NCBI GenBank assembly: GCA_045593825.1
Contig: JAZNXI010000072.1
Span: 1-7,211 of the forward strand
Length of the DNA: 7,211 bases
Direction: 5' to 3'
Origin: SIG299 sp045593825
GTDB lineage: Bacteria; Bacillota; Clostridia; Lachnospirales; Lachnospiraceae
Under the pieces are notes generated by a model that worked only from the letters and a program-made list of their open reading frames with translations, ran no database searches and was not told the DNA's origin. Shown one piece after another: positions 1 to 6,121 of this stretch. How positions within the stretch are numbered: position 1 is the stretch's first letter; every line of letters starts with the position of its first letter. The position numbers and the translations under genes are program-made.

Positions 1-546
1 AACGGCGTAACCATCGGGCAGCTGGCGGAGGAATATTGCCTCTCTCATGAAACAATCAAAAAGATTGCGTATTCAAAGAAAGAGGTGTTTATTATGGATT
101 ACAAATGTACCCTGTCATCGGCGGTCAATTATGCCAGAAACGGAAAGCTGGAGGAGTGGATTCACAGTTATCTTTTGTCTGACGGACATAACAAAGAGTT
201 TTCTGATGGGTTAAAACTGTTTGACCGCTATTTTATCGGTCCGGTAAAAATTCCGTTGAACCTGTTTTCCAGAGACTGTGGTCCGGAGGATGGCATGAAG
301 TGGCAGATTCCTGCGGAACCTTTCGAGCGGAAAGTACAGGAATTGATGGAAGTTATTAAGCGTGAAACAGACCTTCCGCCGCTGATTGTTCATTATGGCT
401 TAGATGGGTTTGAACTGAACGACGGAAACCACCGGTATGAAGCATATTCCCAACTTGGAATCACAGAATATCATGTAATTGTGTGGATGACGGAAAAGGA
501 AGAGTATGCGGACTTCATAGAGAAGTACTCCAAATATATGCAGTAA
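1..546 (+). CDS. HTH tail joined in frame to a ParB/Srx-like domain protein (5' end outside window)
   Basis: The reading frame is open from the first base to the TAA at 544-546, so the start lies upstream of the window. The first 28 codons read as the end of a helix-turn-helix (TIGQLAEEYCLS, then HETIKKIAYSKKE), resembling the C-terminal HTH of small CD3324/Mor-like clostridial regulators. After it, from Met at 94, come about 150 residues with a ParB/sulfiredoxin-like core: PPLIVHY strand, then FELNDGNHRYEAY with the Gly-Asn-His-Arg box, then LGITEYHVIVW. In ParB-type proteins this box lies in the nucleotide-binding/CTPase or nuclease-like fold, but I cannot assign activity or a target here. 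A good ribosome site before Met at 94 means the C-terminal domain might also be made alone, and a gene caller might list it as a separate gene starting at 85 (GTG) or 94 (ATG). Function is unknown; a DNA-binding or regulatory role is inferred from the HTH. Confidence 0.7.
   Translation, partial: NGVTIGQLAEEYCLSHETIKKIAYSKKEVFIMDYKCTLSSAVNYARNGKLEEWIHSYLLSDGHNKEFSDGLKLFDRYFIGPVKIPLNLFSRDCGPEDGMKWQIPAEPFERKVQELMEVIKRETDLPPLIVHYGLDGFELNDGNHRYEAYSQLGITEYHVIVWMTEKEEYADFIEKYSKYMQ
81..96 (+). promoter_or_regulatory. Internal Shine-Dalgarno and candidate internal start
   Basis: AGAGGTG at 81-87 is followed six bases later by ATG at 94-96, inside the open frame that joins the HTH to the ParB-like domain. 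This looks like a normal translation start for the ParB-like part. It implies either two products (fused and short) or a former two-gene pair that lost the stop between them. The GTG at 85 would be a poorer start because it overlaps the purine-rich site itself. Confidence 0.5.
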
Positions 547-549
547 ATA

Positions 550-578
550 TTGACAATTGTGGGAAAGAGTGTAATAAT
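550..578 (+). promoter_or_regulatory. Strong sigma-A-type promoter ahead of the mntP leader
   Basis: TTGACA at 550-555 is a perfect -35 box. After a 17-base spacer, AATAAT at 573-578 matches the -10 consensus at five of six positions. Transcription would begin near 584-586, just after the preceding gene's stop and just before the hairpin at 593-626. No comparable promoter is visible between that hairpin and mntP, so this is the best candidate for driving mntP and the gene after it. Confidence 0.65.
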
Positions 579-592
579 TTAAGTAATTTCAT

Positions 593-630
593 AGAACCAA
601 GTATGGCGTTGGCTGTACTTGGTTTTCTTT
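593..630 (+). terminator. Hairpin with T-run: terminator or attenuator upstream of mntP
   Basis: AACCAAGTA (595-603) pairs perfectly with TACTTGGTT (616-624). The stem can extend both ways using A-U, G-C and G-U pairs, from 593 to 626, leaving a loop near 608-611. TTTTCTTTT (622-630) overlaps and follows the right arm. The structure ends transcripts of the preceding gene. Because the strong promoter at 550-578 fires into it, it may also act as a leader attenuator for mntP. I do not see the conserved sequences of the yybP-ykoY manganese riboswitch that often precedes mntP genes. Confidence 0.7.
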
Positions 631-682
631 TGCGAATAGGCAAAGTGGAACAGGCATACTATTACATGTGGAGGATGTTTAA

Positions 683-1267
683 ATGGAATGGAATTTTGTG
701 TTTTTCTTTAACAGCATATTACTGGGCGTAGGACTTGCCATGGATGCATTTTCTGTATCTCTGGCTAATGGTTTAAACGAAACCTGCATGAAGAAAAAGA
801 AAATGTGCGGTGTAGCCGGAGTATTTGCCTTGTTTCAGGCCGCAATGCCGATGATTGGCTGGATTTGCGTGCATACCATTGTGGAGAAATTTCAGGCTTT
901 TGAAAAGTTTATTCCGTTCATTGCACTGGTACTTTTAGTATATATCGGCGGTAAGATGCTTATCGAAGGCTTGCAGAAAAAGGAGGAAGAGGATGACTGT
1001 AAGGCAGTCGGACTTTCCGCACTGCTGGTACAGGGTGTGGCTACCTCCATTGATGCACTGTCCGTGGGATTTACCATTGCGGAATATGGTTTAGTAATGG
1101 CTCTTGTTTGTGCGGCAATTATTGCGGTAGTAACCTTCTTTATCTGCCTGGCCGGTATTGCCATCGGTAAAAAGTTTGGTACAAAGCTTGCCAACAAGGC
1201 TTCTGTTTTTGGCGGAGTGATTTTAATTTTAATTGGCTTGGAAATTTTTATTACAGGAATTTTTTAA
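683..1267 (+). CDS. mntP: Manganese efflux pump MntP
   Basis: This is a 194-residue integral membrane protein of the MntP (DUF204, formerly YebN) family, close to the usual length of about 190. The family exports Mn2+ across the cytoplasmic membrane and protects against manganese excess. Two internally related halves are visible: GVGLAMDAFSVSLANG (residues 15-30, Asp21) and GVATSIDALSVGF (118-130, Asp124), whose aspartates are the expected metal-pathway residues. About six hydrophobic segments fit, near 5-27, 41-61, 72-96, 108-130, 135-157 and 170-192, with a charged KKEEEDD loop near 99-105. The ATG is preceded by GGAGG at 670-674, eight bases away. The next gene starts 15 bases after the stop, so the two are probably co-transcribed. 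Expression may depend on the promoter and hairpin leader upstream. Confidence 0.95.
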   Translation: MEWNFVFFFNSILLGVGLAMDAFSVSLANGLNETCMKKKKMCGVAGVFALFQAAMPMIGWICVHTIVEKFQAFEKFIPFIALVLLVYIGGKMLIEGLQKKEEEDDCKAVGLSALLVQGVATSIDALSVGFTIAEYGLVMALVCAAIIAVVTFFICLAGIAIGKKFGTKLANKASVFGGVILILIGLEIFITGIF

Positions 1268-1282
1268 TGAGGTAAGTGTACC

Positions 1283-2347
1283 ATGAAGGATGAATGTATA
1301 ATTTGTAAGAAACCGCTGGAGTATTTGGAACAGGATGTTCTGATGGAGTGTGCCATTTGTCATAAAAAAGAAAACAGTAAGACAAGATGTGTGAAAGGGC
1401 ACTATGTGTGTAATGACTGTCATACAAAAGGCATGGACAGCATTCTTAGCATCTGCATGCAGGCTGATACCAAAAATCCGATAGAACTGTTGGAACAGCT
1501 GATGAGCATGCCGTTTTGTCATATGCATGGACCGGAGCATCATGTGTTGGTGGGAGCATCCTTGCTGACTGCATACAAAAATGCCGGCGGAGATGTGGAA
1601 TTAGAGCCTGCCTTGGTGGAAATGATGAACCGTGGTAAAGGTGTACCGGGCGGTGCTTGTGGGTTCTGGGGAGCCTGCGGTGCAGGAATCAGTACCGGTA
1701 TGTTTGTTTCTATCGTAACTAAAGCGTCGCCTTTGGCAAAAGAAGCTTGGGGTCTGGCAAACCGGATGACCTCCAAAGCATTAGGAAGTATCGGAGAAAA
1801 CGGTGGTCCAAGATGCTGTAAGAGAGATTCTTATCTGGCAATCCTGGCAGCGGTGGAGTTTGCAAAAGAACATCTTGGGGTAACCATGGAAGCAGAAGAT
1901 ATTAAGTGCTCCCGTTCTGCAAACAATAATCAGTGTATTCAGGGCAGATGCCCGTTTTATAAGCCGAAAGTAGCGTTTATCTGCGTGCACAATTCCTGTC
2001 GCAGCCAGATGGCAGAAGCCTTCGGAAAGAAGTATCTGGCGGACAAATTTGAGTGCTACTCTGCCGGAACAGAGACAAAGCCGCAGATTAATCAGGATGC
2101 AGTGCGCGTTATGAAAGAAAACTTTGGAATTGATATGTCGGCGCAGTATTCCAAGCTGCTTTCGGATATTCCGGAGGCGGATATTTACATTTCTATGGGT
2201 TGCAACGTGCAGTGTCCGGTACTGCCGGGAAAACGGATGGAAAATTGGGGTCTGGAGGATCCGACCGGACAGTGTGATGAGGTGTTTTTAGAAATCGCAG
2301 ATGTGATTCGGAGGAAAGTATTAGAGTTAAAACAAGAATGTAAATAA
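1283..2347 (+). CDS. DUF5714 domain fused to a thioredoxin-type arsenate reductase (LMW phosphatase fold)
   Basis: The protein has 354 residues and two parts. Residues 1 to about 226 match DUF5714: a Cys-rich start (C5xxC8, C23xxC26, C36, C43xxC46H), MHGPEHH at 81-87, VPGGACGFWGACGAG at 121-135, RCC at 177-179, and more cysteines at 209, 218 and 223. From about 228 it is an ArsC of the low-molecular-weight phosphatase fold: the P-loop CVHNSCRSQMAEA has nucleophile Cys234 and Arg240, a second Cys pair (C307, C311) sits in MGCNVQCP, and DPTG (326-329) supplies the general acid Asp326. With all three cysteines, thioredoxin-coupled arsenate reduction to arsenite is plausible, though a phosphatase or other redox role is possible. 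The DUF5714 function is unknown to me; its cysteines suggest metal or metalloid binding. A GAGGTAAG site precedes the ATG. No arsenite pump or ArsR gene is in the window; the partner is mntP, 15 bases upstream. Confidence 0.88.
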   Translation: MKDECIICKKPLEYLEQDVLMECAICHKKENSKTRCVKGHYVCNDCHTKGMDSILSICMQADTKNPIELLEQLMSMPFCHMHGPEHHVLVGASLLTAYKNAGGDVELEPALVEMMNRGKGVPGGACGFWGACGAGISTGMFVSIVTKASPLAKEAWGLANRMTSKALGSIGENGGPRCCKRDSYLAILAAVEFAKEHLGVTMEAEDIKCSRSANNNQCIQGRCPFYKPKVAFICVHNSCRSQMAEAFGKKYLADKFECYSAGTETKPQINQDAVRVMKENFGIDMSAQYSKLLSDIPEADIYISMGCNVQCPVLPGKRMENWGLEDPTGQCDEVFLEIADVIRRKVLELKQECK

Positions 2348-2359
2348 AAGGATTACAGG

Positions 2360-2386
2360 GGCAGGAAAAAATTTTCCTGCCTTTTT
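2360..2386 (+). terminator. Intrinsic terminator of the mntP operon
   Basis: GGCAGGAAAA (2360-2369) pairs with TTTTCCTGCC (2372-2381) and is followed by five T (2382-2386). In practice the innermost A-T pair opens to give a four-base loop. It lies 13 bases after the stop of the DUF5714-arsenate reductase gene, and closes that transcription unit before the sigma factor gene. Confidence 0.92.
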
Positions 2387-2396
2387 AAAATAAGTG

Positions 2397-2424
2397 TTAA
2401 CCATTCCCAAAAATCCGGTACTAT
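2397..2424 (+). promoter_or_regulatory. Candidate promoter of the sigma factor gene
   Basis: TTAACC at 2397-2402 and TACTAT at 2419-2424, 16 bases apart, each match the sigma-A boxes at four of six positions. Many ECF sigma genes are self-activated from promoters with an AAC-containing -35 element, and the AACC here would allow that, but I cannot tell the two cases apart. The site lies just after the previous terminator and 57 bases before the start codon. Confidence 0.35.
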
Positions 2425-2429
2425 ATCAA

Positions 2430-2441
2430 TGAAAGCTTTCA
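2430..2441. promoter_or_regulatory. Perfect 12-base palindrome at the expected transcription start
   Basis: TGAAAGCTTTCA is a perfect inverted repeat lying six bases downstream of the candidate -10 box, so it covers the probable transcription start of the sigma factor gene. That position suits a repressor site. With no spacer it could not form a useful RNA hairpin. It is short enough to be chance. Confidence 0.3.
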
Positions 2442-2480
2442 AAAAAGATAATATTACACCGAAGAGGAGAGTTATGTTAC

Positions 2481-4103
2481 ATGGAACCGATTACCGCCGT
2501 TTCTTTTGTGGAAGAAAATCTGAAAACCATCTTTGCATATGCGTTATCCAGAGTGTCTAATAAGGAGGACGCCGAGGATTTAACCAATGACATTGTGCTG
2601 GCAATTTTGCAAAGTGCGGACAAGTTGAAAAGTCCGGAGGCATTTTATGGTTATGTCTGGGGCATCGCGGCCAATACCTATCGGAAGTTTCTGTACAAGA
2701 AAAGCAGACGTCAAAAGGAAGTTTACTATGAAGGCACGCAAGGTGCTGAGAATGAGGAGAAAGGTATTTCCATGGATAATTTGGCGGCAGAAGGTGACTT
2801 TGCAGAGGAATTGGCAGAAGAGCTTGCCCTGAAGGAAACTGTAACAAAGCTTCATCGGGAAATTGCCTTGCTGTCTAAGGAACACCGGGAATGTACCGTG
2901 GCCTATTATTTTGAAGAATTATCCTGTGCGGAAGTGGCAGAAAGACTGAATATCTCTCTGGATATGGTGAAGTATTATCTGTTTAAGACAAGAAAAATTT
3001 TGAAAGAAGGTATCAGTATGGAACGTGAATTTGGAGAAAAGAGCTTTAAGCCGGAACCATTTGAGTTTGTAACAATTTTTGCGGATAACTTTAACCGGGA
3101 GTATCATAACATGTTTAAACGAAAGCTTCCGGGACAGATTTTGCTGTCGGCCTATTATACGCCAATGTCGGTGAGGGAGCTTGCCATTGAGCTTGGTGTG
3201 GCATCAGTATACCTGGAGGATGAGCTGGAACTTATGGAGAAGTATCGTCTGATAGAGAAGAACCCTCACGGAAAGTACCAGACTAATTTGGTGATTTATA
3301 CCGACGATTATACGAAGGAATTTCAGAGGGAGGCTAAGAAGTTTGCAGTGCCTGCCATGAAAGAGATTTTAGTGGAATTAAAGGGGAAGCTGGCAGAGAT
3401 TCGCGGTATAAATAAGTGCTGTGCCGTGCTTTCCGAGGAGCGTCTTTTGTGGGGATTACTTTGGCCTGTCATTCTTTTAGGCAACCGTCACTTTTCCGAA
3501 AAATATCCGGAGCTTGCAAAAAAAGAAGAAATTTATCAGGGTGCTGCCGGAACCAATTACGGTACGGTGGAAAATGAGTATGAGGGTAAGTATGGTTGTT
3601 ACACCTTTGCAGGATATTCCGGCATTGATGAAAATTACTATGCCATGGCAGCGGATTTTGGCGTGCTTCCGGAAAAGAACCGTTACTTTACCGGACAGGA
3701 TATGGAGATGTTTTGTAAAAAGATTTATGATACGGCGGCAGGAACCATGGAACCGGAATTTCTTGTTTTCACAAAGGAAGAAGAGGGTGCATTATGCCGG
3801 ATTCTGGATTCCTTATCCGGGCAGATAACGGCACTTTATGAAAAACTGTATGCCTGTGCCTGTGAGGTGATGAAGCTTCATGCACCGGAACAGGTGGCAA
3901 CGGTGGCAGACAGAATTGTATTCCAGACGCTGTTGTTCCGTTGTGTGGGACTATTCGGAGGCTTTGCGGTGGAGTCCGGAGAGCTGGTCGTTCCGGATGT
4001 GGAAGGACCGTTGGCTTTTTATGTCAGGGAGAATACAAAGGCTGATATGAAAACCTGTGGGCATGACACCGCAGCTATGAAATGTGCAGAGAAGAGCGAG
4101 TAA
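2481..4103 (+). CDS. ECF-type RNA polymerase sigma factor with a large C-terminal extension
   Basis: The protein has 540 residues, against about 160-200 for a simple ECF sigma factor. Residues 8-75 form sigma region 2 (NKEDAEDLTNDIVLAIL, then FYGYVWGIAANTYRKFLYKK). Residues 120-176 form region 4, with the helix-turn-helix CAEVAERLNISLDMVKYYLF near 149-168. Both -10 and -35 recognition modules are thus present. An acidic linker (about 84-118) separates them. About 360 residues follow: a winged-helix-like stretch near 215-275 (PMSVRELAIELGVASVYLED, then a basic wing HGKYQTN), and a long part I do not recognise that ends with a Cys/His-containing tail (C526, H528, C535). No membrane segment is evident. 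The extension may sense a ligand or replace an anti-sigma factor; that is inference. GAGGAG at 2464-2469 lies 11 bases before the ATG, a rather long gap; no in-frame alternative exists upstream. Confidence 0.88.
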   Translation: MEPITAVSFVEENLKTIFAYALSRVSNKEDAEDLTNDIVLAILQSADKLKSPEAFYGYVWGIAANTYRKFLYKKSRRQKEVYYEGTQGAENEEKGISMDNLAAEGDFAEELAEELALKETVTKLHREIALLSKEHRECTVAYYFEELSCAEVAERLNISLDMVKYYLFKTRKILKEGISMEREFGEKSFKPEPFEFVTIFADNFNREYHNMFKRKLPGQILLSAYYTPMSVRELAIELGVASVYLEDELELMEKYRLIEKNPHGKYQTNLVIYTDDYTKEFQREAKKFAVPAMKEILVELKGKLAEIRGINKCCAVLSEERLLWGLLWPVILLGNRHFSEKYPELAKKEEIYQGAAGTNYGTVENEYEGKYGCYTFAGYSGIDENYYAMAADFGVLPEKNRYFTGQDMEMFCKKIYDTAAGTMEPEFLVFTKEEEGALCRILDSLSGQITALYEKLYACACEVMKLHAPEQVATVADRIVFQTLLFRCVGLFGGFAVESGELVVPDVEGPLAFYVRENTKADMKTCGHDTAAMKCAEKSE

Positions 4104-4110
4104 AAAAGAG

Positions 4111-4145
4111 GAGCGTTTCCGGTGAGATACCGGGAACGCTCTTTT
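4111..4145 (+). terminator. Intrinsic terminator of the sigma factor gene
   Basis: GAGCGTTTCCGGT (4111-4123) pairs with ACCGGGAACGCTC (4129-4141) over 13 positions with one G-U pair, leaving the loop GAGAT. TTTT follows (4142-4145). It begins seven bases after the stop codon, so the sigma factor is a single-gene transcription unit on its 3' side. Confidence 0.93.
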
Positions 4146-4208
4146 CGGCTTCCAATCAAGGGTGGATTAATATTACATTGGAAATTAATTAAAAATTCAA
4201 ATTCCCTA

Positions 4209-4237
4209 TGTAAAAAATGAAAAAGATGTAGTATACT
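4209..4237 (+). promoter_or_regulatory. Candidate promoter of the hydrolase operon
   Basis: TATACT at 4232-4237 is a good -10 box (five of six). The hexamer 17 bases upstream, TGTAAA at 4209-4214, is a weak -35 (three of six), in an A/T-rich stretch. The start would be near 4244, giving an untranslated leader of about 65 bases. The rest of the gap at 4146-4208 is A/T-rich and shows no gene. Confidence 0.4.
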
Positions 4238-4277
4238 GAAAGTAATTCAGATGATTTATTAGTGCAAAGTAATAAAG

Positions 4278-4294
4278 TGACATCCGGGAAGTCA
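4278..4294. promoter_or_regulatory. 17-base dyad just before the hydrolase ribosome site
   Basis: TGACATCCGGGAAGTCA is an inverted repeat in which seven of eight position pairs match around a central G (half-site TGAC-x-TCC). It lies between the candidate promoter and the AAGGAG ribosome site at 4297-4302. A one-base centre makes it a poor RNA hairpin, so a dimeric regulator's operator is the more natural reading. No regulator is identified. Confidence 0.35.
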
Positions 4295-4308
4295 GAAAGG
4301 AGCATTAT

Positions 4309-5076
4309 ATGCACAAAAAAGAATTTAAAATACCGCATCACGGTAGAATAAGTGATTGTTTTTATTATAAGCCTGAGAATATGCAGGAAGGGGACAAGTG
4401 TCCGGTGGTGATTTTCAGCCACGGTTTTGACGGCTTTAAGCGGGATTTCAGAACTTCCGCCAAGTATTATGCGGGTGCAGGCATTTGTGGTGTTTGCCAT
4501 AGTTTTTGTGGCGGTGGAAGAAAAGATGAGGTCAGCGGTCTTTCTACTACGGAAATGAATCATTTCACAGAAATGGAGGATTTGATTTCTGTTATTGACG
4601 AGGTAACAAGCTGGGACTGGATTGATGAGACTAAAGTATTCTTGATTGGCAGCAGCATGGGTGGTCTGGTTTCTGCCATGACAGCAGAAAAGTTAAAGGA
4701 CAGAATCAGAGGTTTGATTCTTTTGTTCCCGGCATTTTGTATGTTGGACAATCAGGAAACACGTTTTCCGAAGCCGGAGCATATGGAAGGAGATTTTGCG
4801 TTCTGGGGGGTTCCGCTTGGACATCAGTTCTTTGAGGTTTCCAAGGACTACGTGATTTGGGAGCATTTAGGTTCCTTTGAGAATCCGGTGTTGTTTATGC
4901 ATGGCACTGCGGATAATATTGTGCCGATTCACTACAGCTACAAGGCAAAGACATTCTATAAGGATGCCAGATTGGAAACATTTCTGGATGAAAATCATGG
5001 GTTTACCAAGGAGGGGAACCGTCGCATGGAAGCCATGGCACTGTATTTTATTCATGACTGTTTAGGCAGGGAATAG
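4309..5076 (+). CDS. Alpha/beta hydrolase, Est1E/cinnamoyl esterase-like
   Basis: This is a 255-residue serine hydrolase without a signal peptide, so it should act in the cytoplasm. The fold's landmarks occur in order: oxyanion segment FSHGFDGFK (36-44), a FCGGGRKDEVSG loop (66-77), nucleophile elbow GSSMGG with Ser116 (114-119), the acid Asp202 in HGTADNIVP (198-206), and catalytic His230 in ENHGFT (228-233). Overall it resembles the small feruloyl/cinnamoyl esterases such as Butyrivibrio Est1E, which release phenolic acids from plant esters, with a cap region between about 140 and 190. The real substrate cannot be read from sequence; other acyl esterase roles are possible. AAGGAG six bases before the ATG fixes the start. 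It heads a four-gene operon, with the DUF3237 gene 46 bases after its stop; a small CGTTCC-GGT-GGAACG hairpin without a T-run lies in that gap. Confidence 0.88.
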   Translation: MHKKEFKIPHHGRISDCFYYKPENMQEGDKCPVVIFSHGFDGFKRDFRTSAKYYAGAGICGVCHSFCGGGRKDEVSGLSTTEMNHFTEMEDLISVIDEVTSWDWIDETKVFLIGSSMGGLVSAMTAEKLKDRIRGLILLFPAFCMLDNQETRFPKPEHMEGDFAFWGVPLGHQFFEVSKDYVIWEHLGSFENPVLFMHGTADNIVPIHYSYKAKTFYKDARLETFLDENHGFTKEGNRRMEAMALYFIHDCLGRE

Positions 5077-5122
5077 TCCGTTCCGGTGGAACGAGAAAAT
5101 AAAAAGTAAGGGGAGTAGGATT

Positions 5123-5509
5123 ATGGAAGTATTACGGGTTTATGTGAATTTAACAGGATGGCTGGAGGTAACCTCCGGGGACAGAGTGGTGCGTATGCTG
5201 CCGTTTGACGGCACTTGTGACGGTCCGTACTTTAAGGGTACTATTTTGCAGGGTGGTGTAGATACCCAGAAGACAGACCTCGAAGGAAATGGTACGCTTT
5301 CTGCCAGATATATGATTGACGGTGTGGATTGTGAAGGCAATGCATGCAGAATGTTTATTGAAAACAATGCTCCGACCAACAGTACCACAACACCGACGAT
5401 TATTACCGACAGTCCGGCTTTAAAGTGGCTGGAAACGGCAAAGCTGCAGGGAAGACTGGAGTTCCCGGATGGTAAGCTTAACATTGTGATTGAGACGATA
5501 GAGGAATAA
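5123..5509 (+). CDS. DUF3237 family protein
   Basis: This is a 128-residue soluble protein predicted to be mostly beta-strand, recognised as DUF3237. Supporting motifs, in order, are YFKGTILQGGVDTQ (36-49), LSARYMIDGVDCEG (59-72), the IENN strand (79-82) and TPTIITDSPALKWLETA (90-106), then a C-terminal strand LNIVIETIEE. DUF3237 proteins are thought to form small beta-barrels, with no biochemical role that I can state. There is no signal peptide or membrane segment. AAGGGGAG at 5108-5115 lies seven bases before the ATG. It follows the esterase by 46 bases and its stop abuts the start of the pseudouridine synthase gene (TAAATG), so all are likely one transcript. Working with the esterase on a small-molecule substrate is a guess from context only. 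Confidence 0.85.
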   Translation: MEVLRVYVNLTGWLEVTSGDRVVRMLPFDGTCDGPYFKGTILQGGVDTQKTDLEGNGTLSARYMIDGVDCEGNACRMFIENNAPTNSTTTPTIITDSPALKWLETAKLQGRLEFPDGKLNIVIETIEE

Positions 5510-6121
5510 ATGTATCATTATTACATGTTCAACAAACCCGTGGGCTGTGTCACCGCCAGAACGGATGACCGTTACCCAACGGTAATGGATTATTTCAAGG
5601 AACTGAATAACGAAAAGCTGTCTCCGGTGGGACGCCTTGATTTGGAAACGGAAGGACTGCTTATTATTACCGATGACGGCGCTTGGAACCAGCTGATGAC
5701 AAGGCCGGAGCATGGGAAAGAAAAATGCTATGAGTTTTTTGTGTTAGGTGAACTGACAGAAGAAAAGCGGCATATGTTAGAGCAGGGGGTAACGGTGATT
5801 GGTTCGGATAAGCTTACGGCGCCTGCAAAACTGGAATTGACGGAAAGGACAGAATTGCACTATGTTTTGCTGCAGCTGCCGGAACTACTACAGGAAAAGT
5901 ACGCCCATAACCGGCCGTTTCACCCGGTAACTAAGGGTAGGATCATCATTACGGAAGGCCGAAAAAGGCAAATCCGCCGCATGATGAAAGCGGTGGGCTG
6001 TCTGGTCATATATTTGAAACGAATCTCCATGGGAGATATTGTGTTAGACCCGGAGTTAAAACCGGGAGAGTGGAAAGAAATTGAGCCGCCGAGGTCGGCA
6101 AGCAGGGAGGGAATGCGTTGA
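5510..6121 (+). CDS. RsuA/RluE-type pseudouridine synthase without S4 domain
   Basis: The protein has 203 residues. It isomerises a uridine in ribosomal RNA to pseudouridine, as members of the RsuA/RluB/RluE/RluF family do; the exact site cannot be told. Visible motifs are YMFNKPVGCVTA (5-16), the catalytic loop GRLDLETEGLLIITDDG with Asp44 (41-57), TAPAKLEL (103-110) and EGRKRQIRRMMKAVGC (149-164). It starts directly at the catalytic domain and lacks the N-terminal S4 RNA-binding domain of RsuA, as E. coli RluE does. Between about 121 and 145 there seems to be extra sequence (PELLQEKYAHNRPFHPV) compared with the enzymes I recall. The ATG directly abuts the upstream TAA, with GAGG at 5501-5504 inside the previous gene, and the 3' end overlaps the next gene by four bases, so translation is probably coupled on both sides. 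Confidence 0.92.
   Translation: MYHYYMFNKPVGCVTARTDDRYPTVMDYFKELNNEKLSPVGRLDLETEGLLIITDDGAWNQLMTRPEHGKEKCYEFFVLGELTEEKRHMLEQGVTVIGSDKLTAPAKLELTERTELHYVLLQLPELLQEKYAHNRPFHPVTKGRIIITEGRKRQIRRMMKAVGCLVIYLKRISMGDIVLDPELKPGEWKEIEPPRSASREGMR

Noticed and set aside
585..682. yybP-ykoY manganese riboswitch ahead of mntP
   Set aside because: It was expected from knowledge of mntP genes, but the conserved loop sequences of that aptamer are not visible and the leader is largely taken up by a simple hairpin.
483..731. An 82-codon open frame spanning the end of the ParB-like gene, the leader hairpin and the mntP start
   Set aside because: It overlaps two genes and a terminator in another frame, has no ribosome site and no recognisable protein character.
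2474..2560. ATG at 2474 nearer the ribosome site than the chosen sigma factor start
   Set aside because: It is out of frame with the sigma factor and reaches a stop after 28 codons. The chosen ATG at 2481 opens the full sigma region 2. A short overlapping leader peptide is possible, but nothing supports it.
3514..3828. A 104-codon open frame inside the sigma factor gene
   Set aside because: It is a shadow frame of a confidently called coding sequence, rich in Arg/Met/Trp, with no known domain.
4189..4563. A 124-codon open frame on the - strand across the hydrolase start
   Set aside because: It is antisense to the hydrolase gene and its promoter region, with low-complexity composition and no recognisable motif.
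5079..5093. Small hairpin CGTTCC-GGT-GGAACG between the esterase and DUF3237 genes
   Set aside because: The stem is only six base pairs with a three-base loop and no T-run follows, so it is not a terminator; no regulatory role can be argued.
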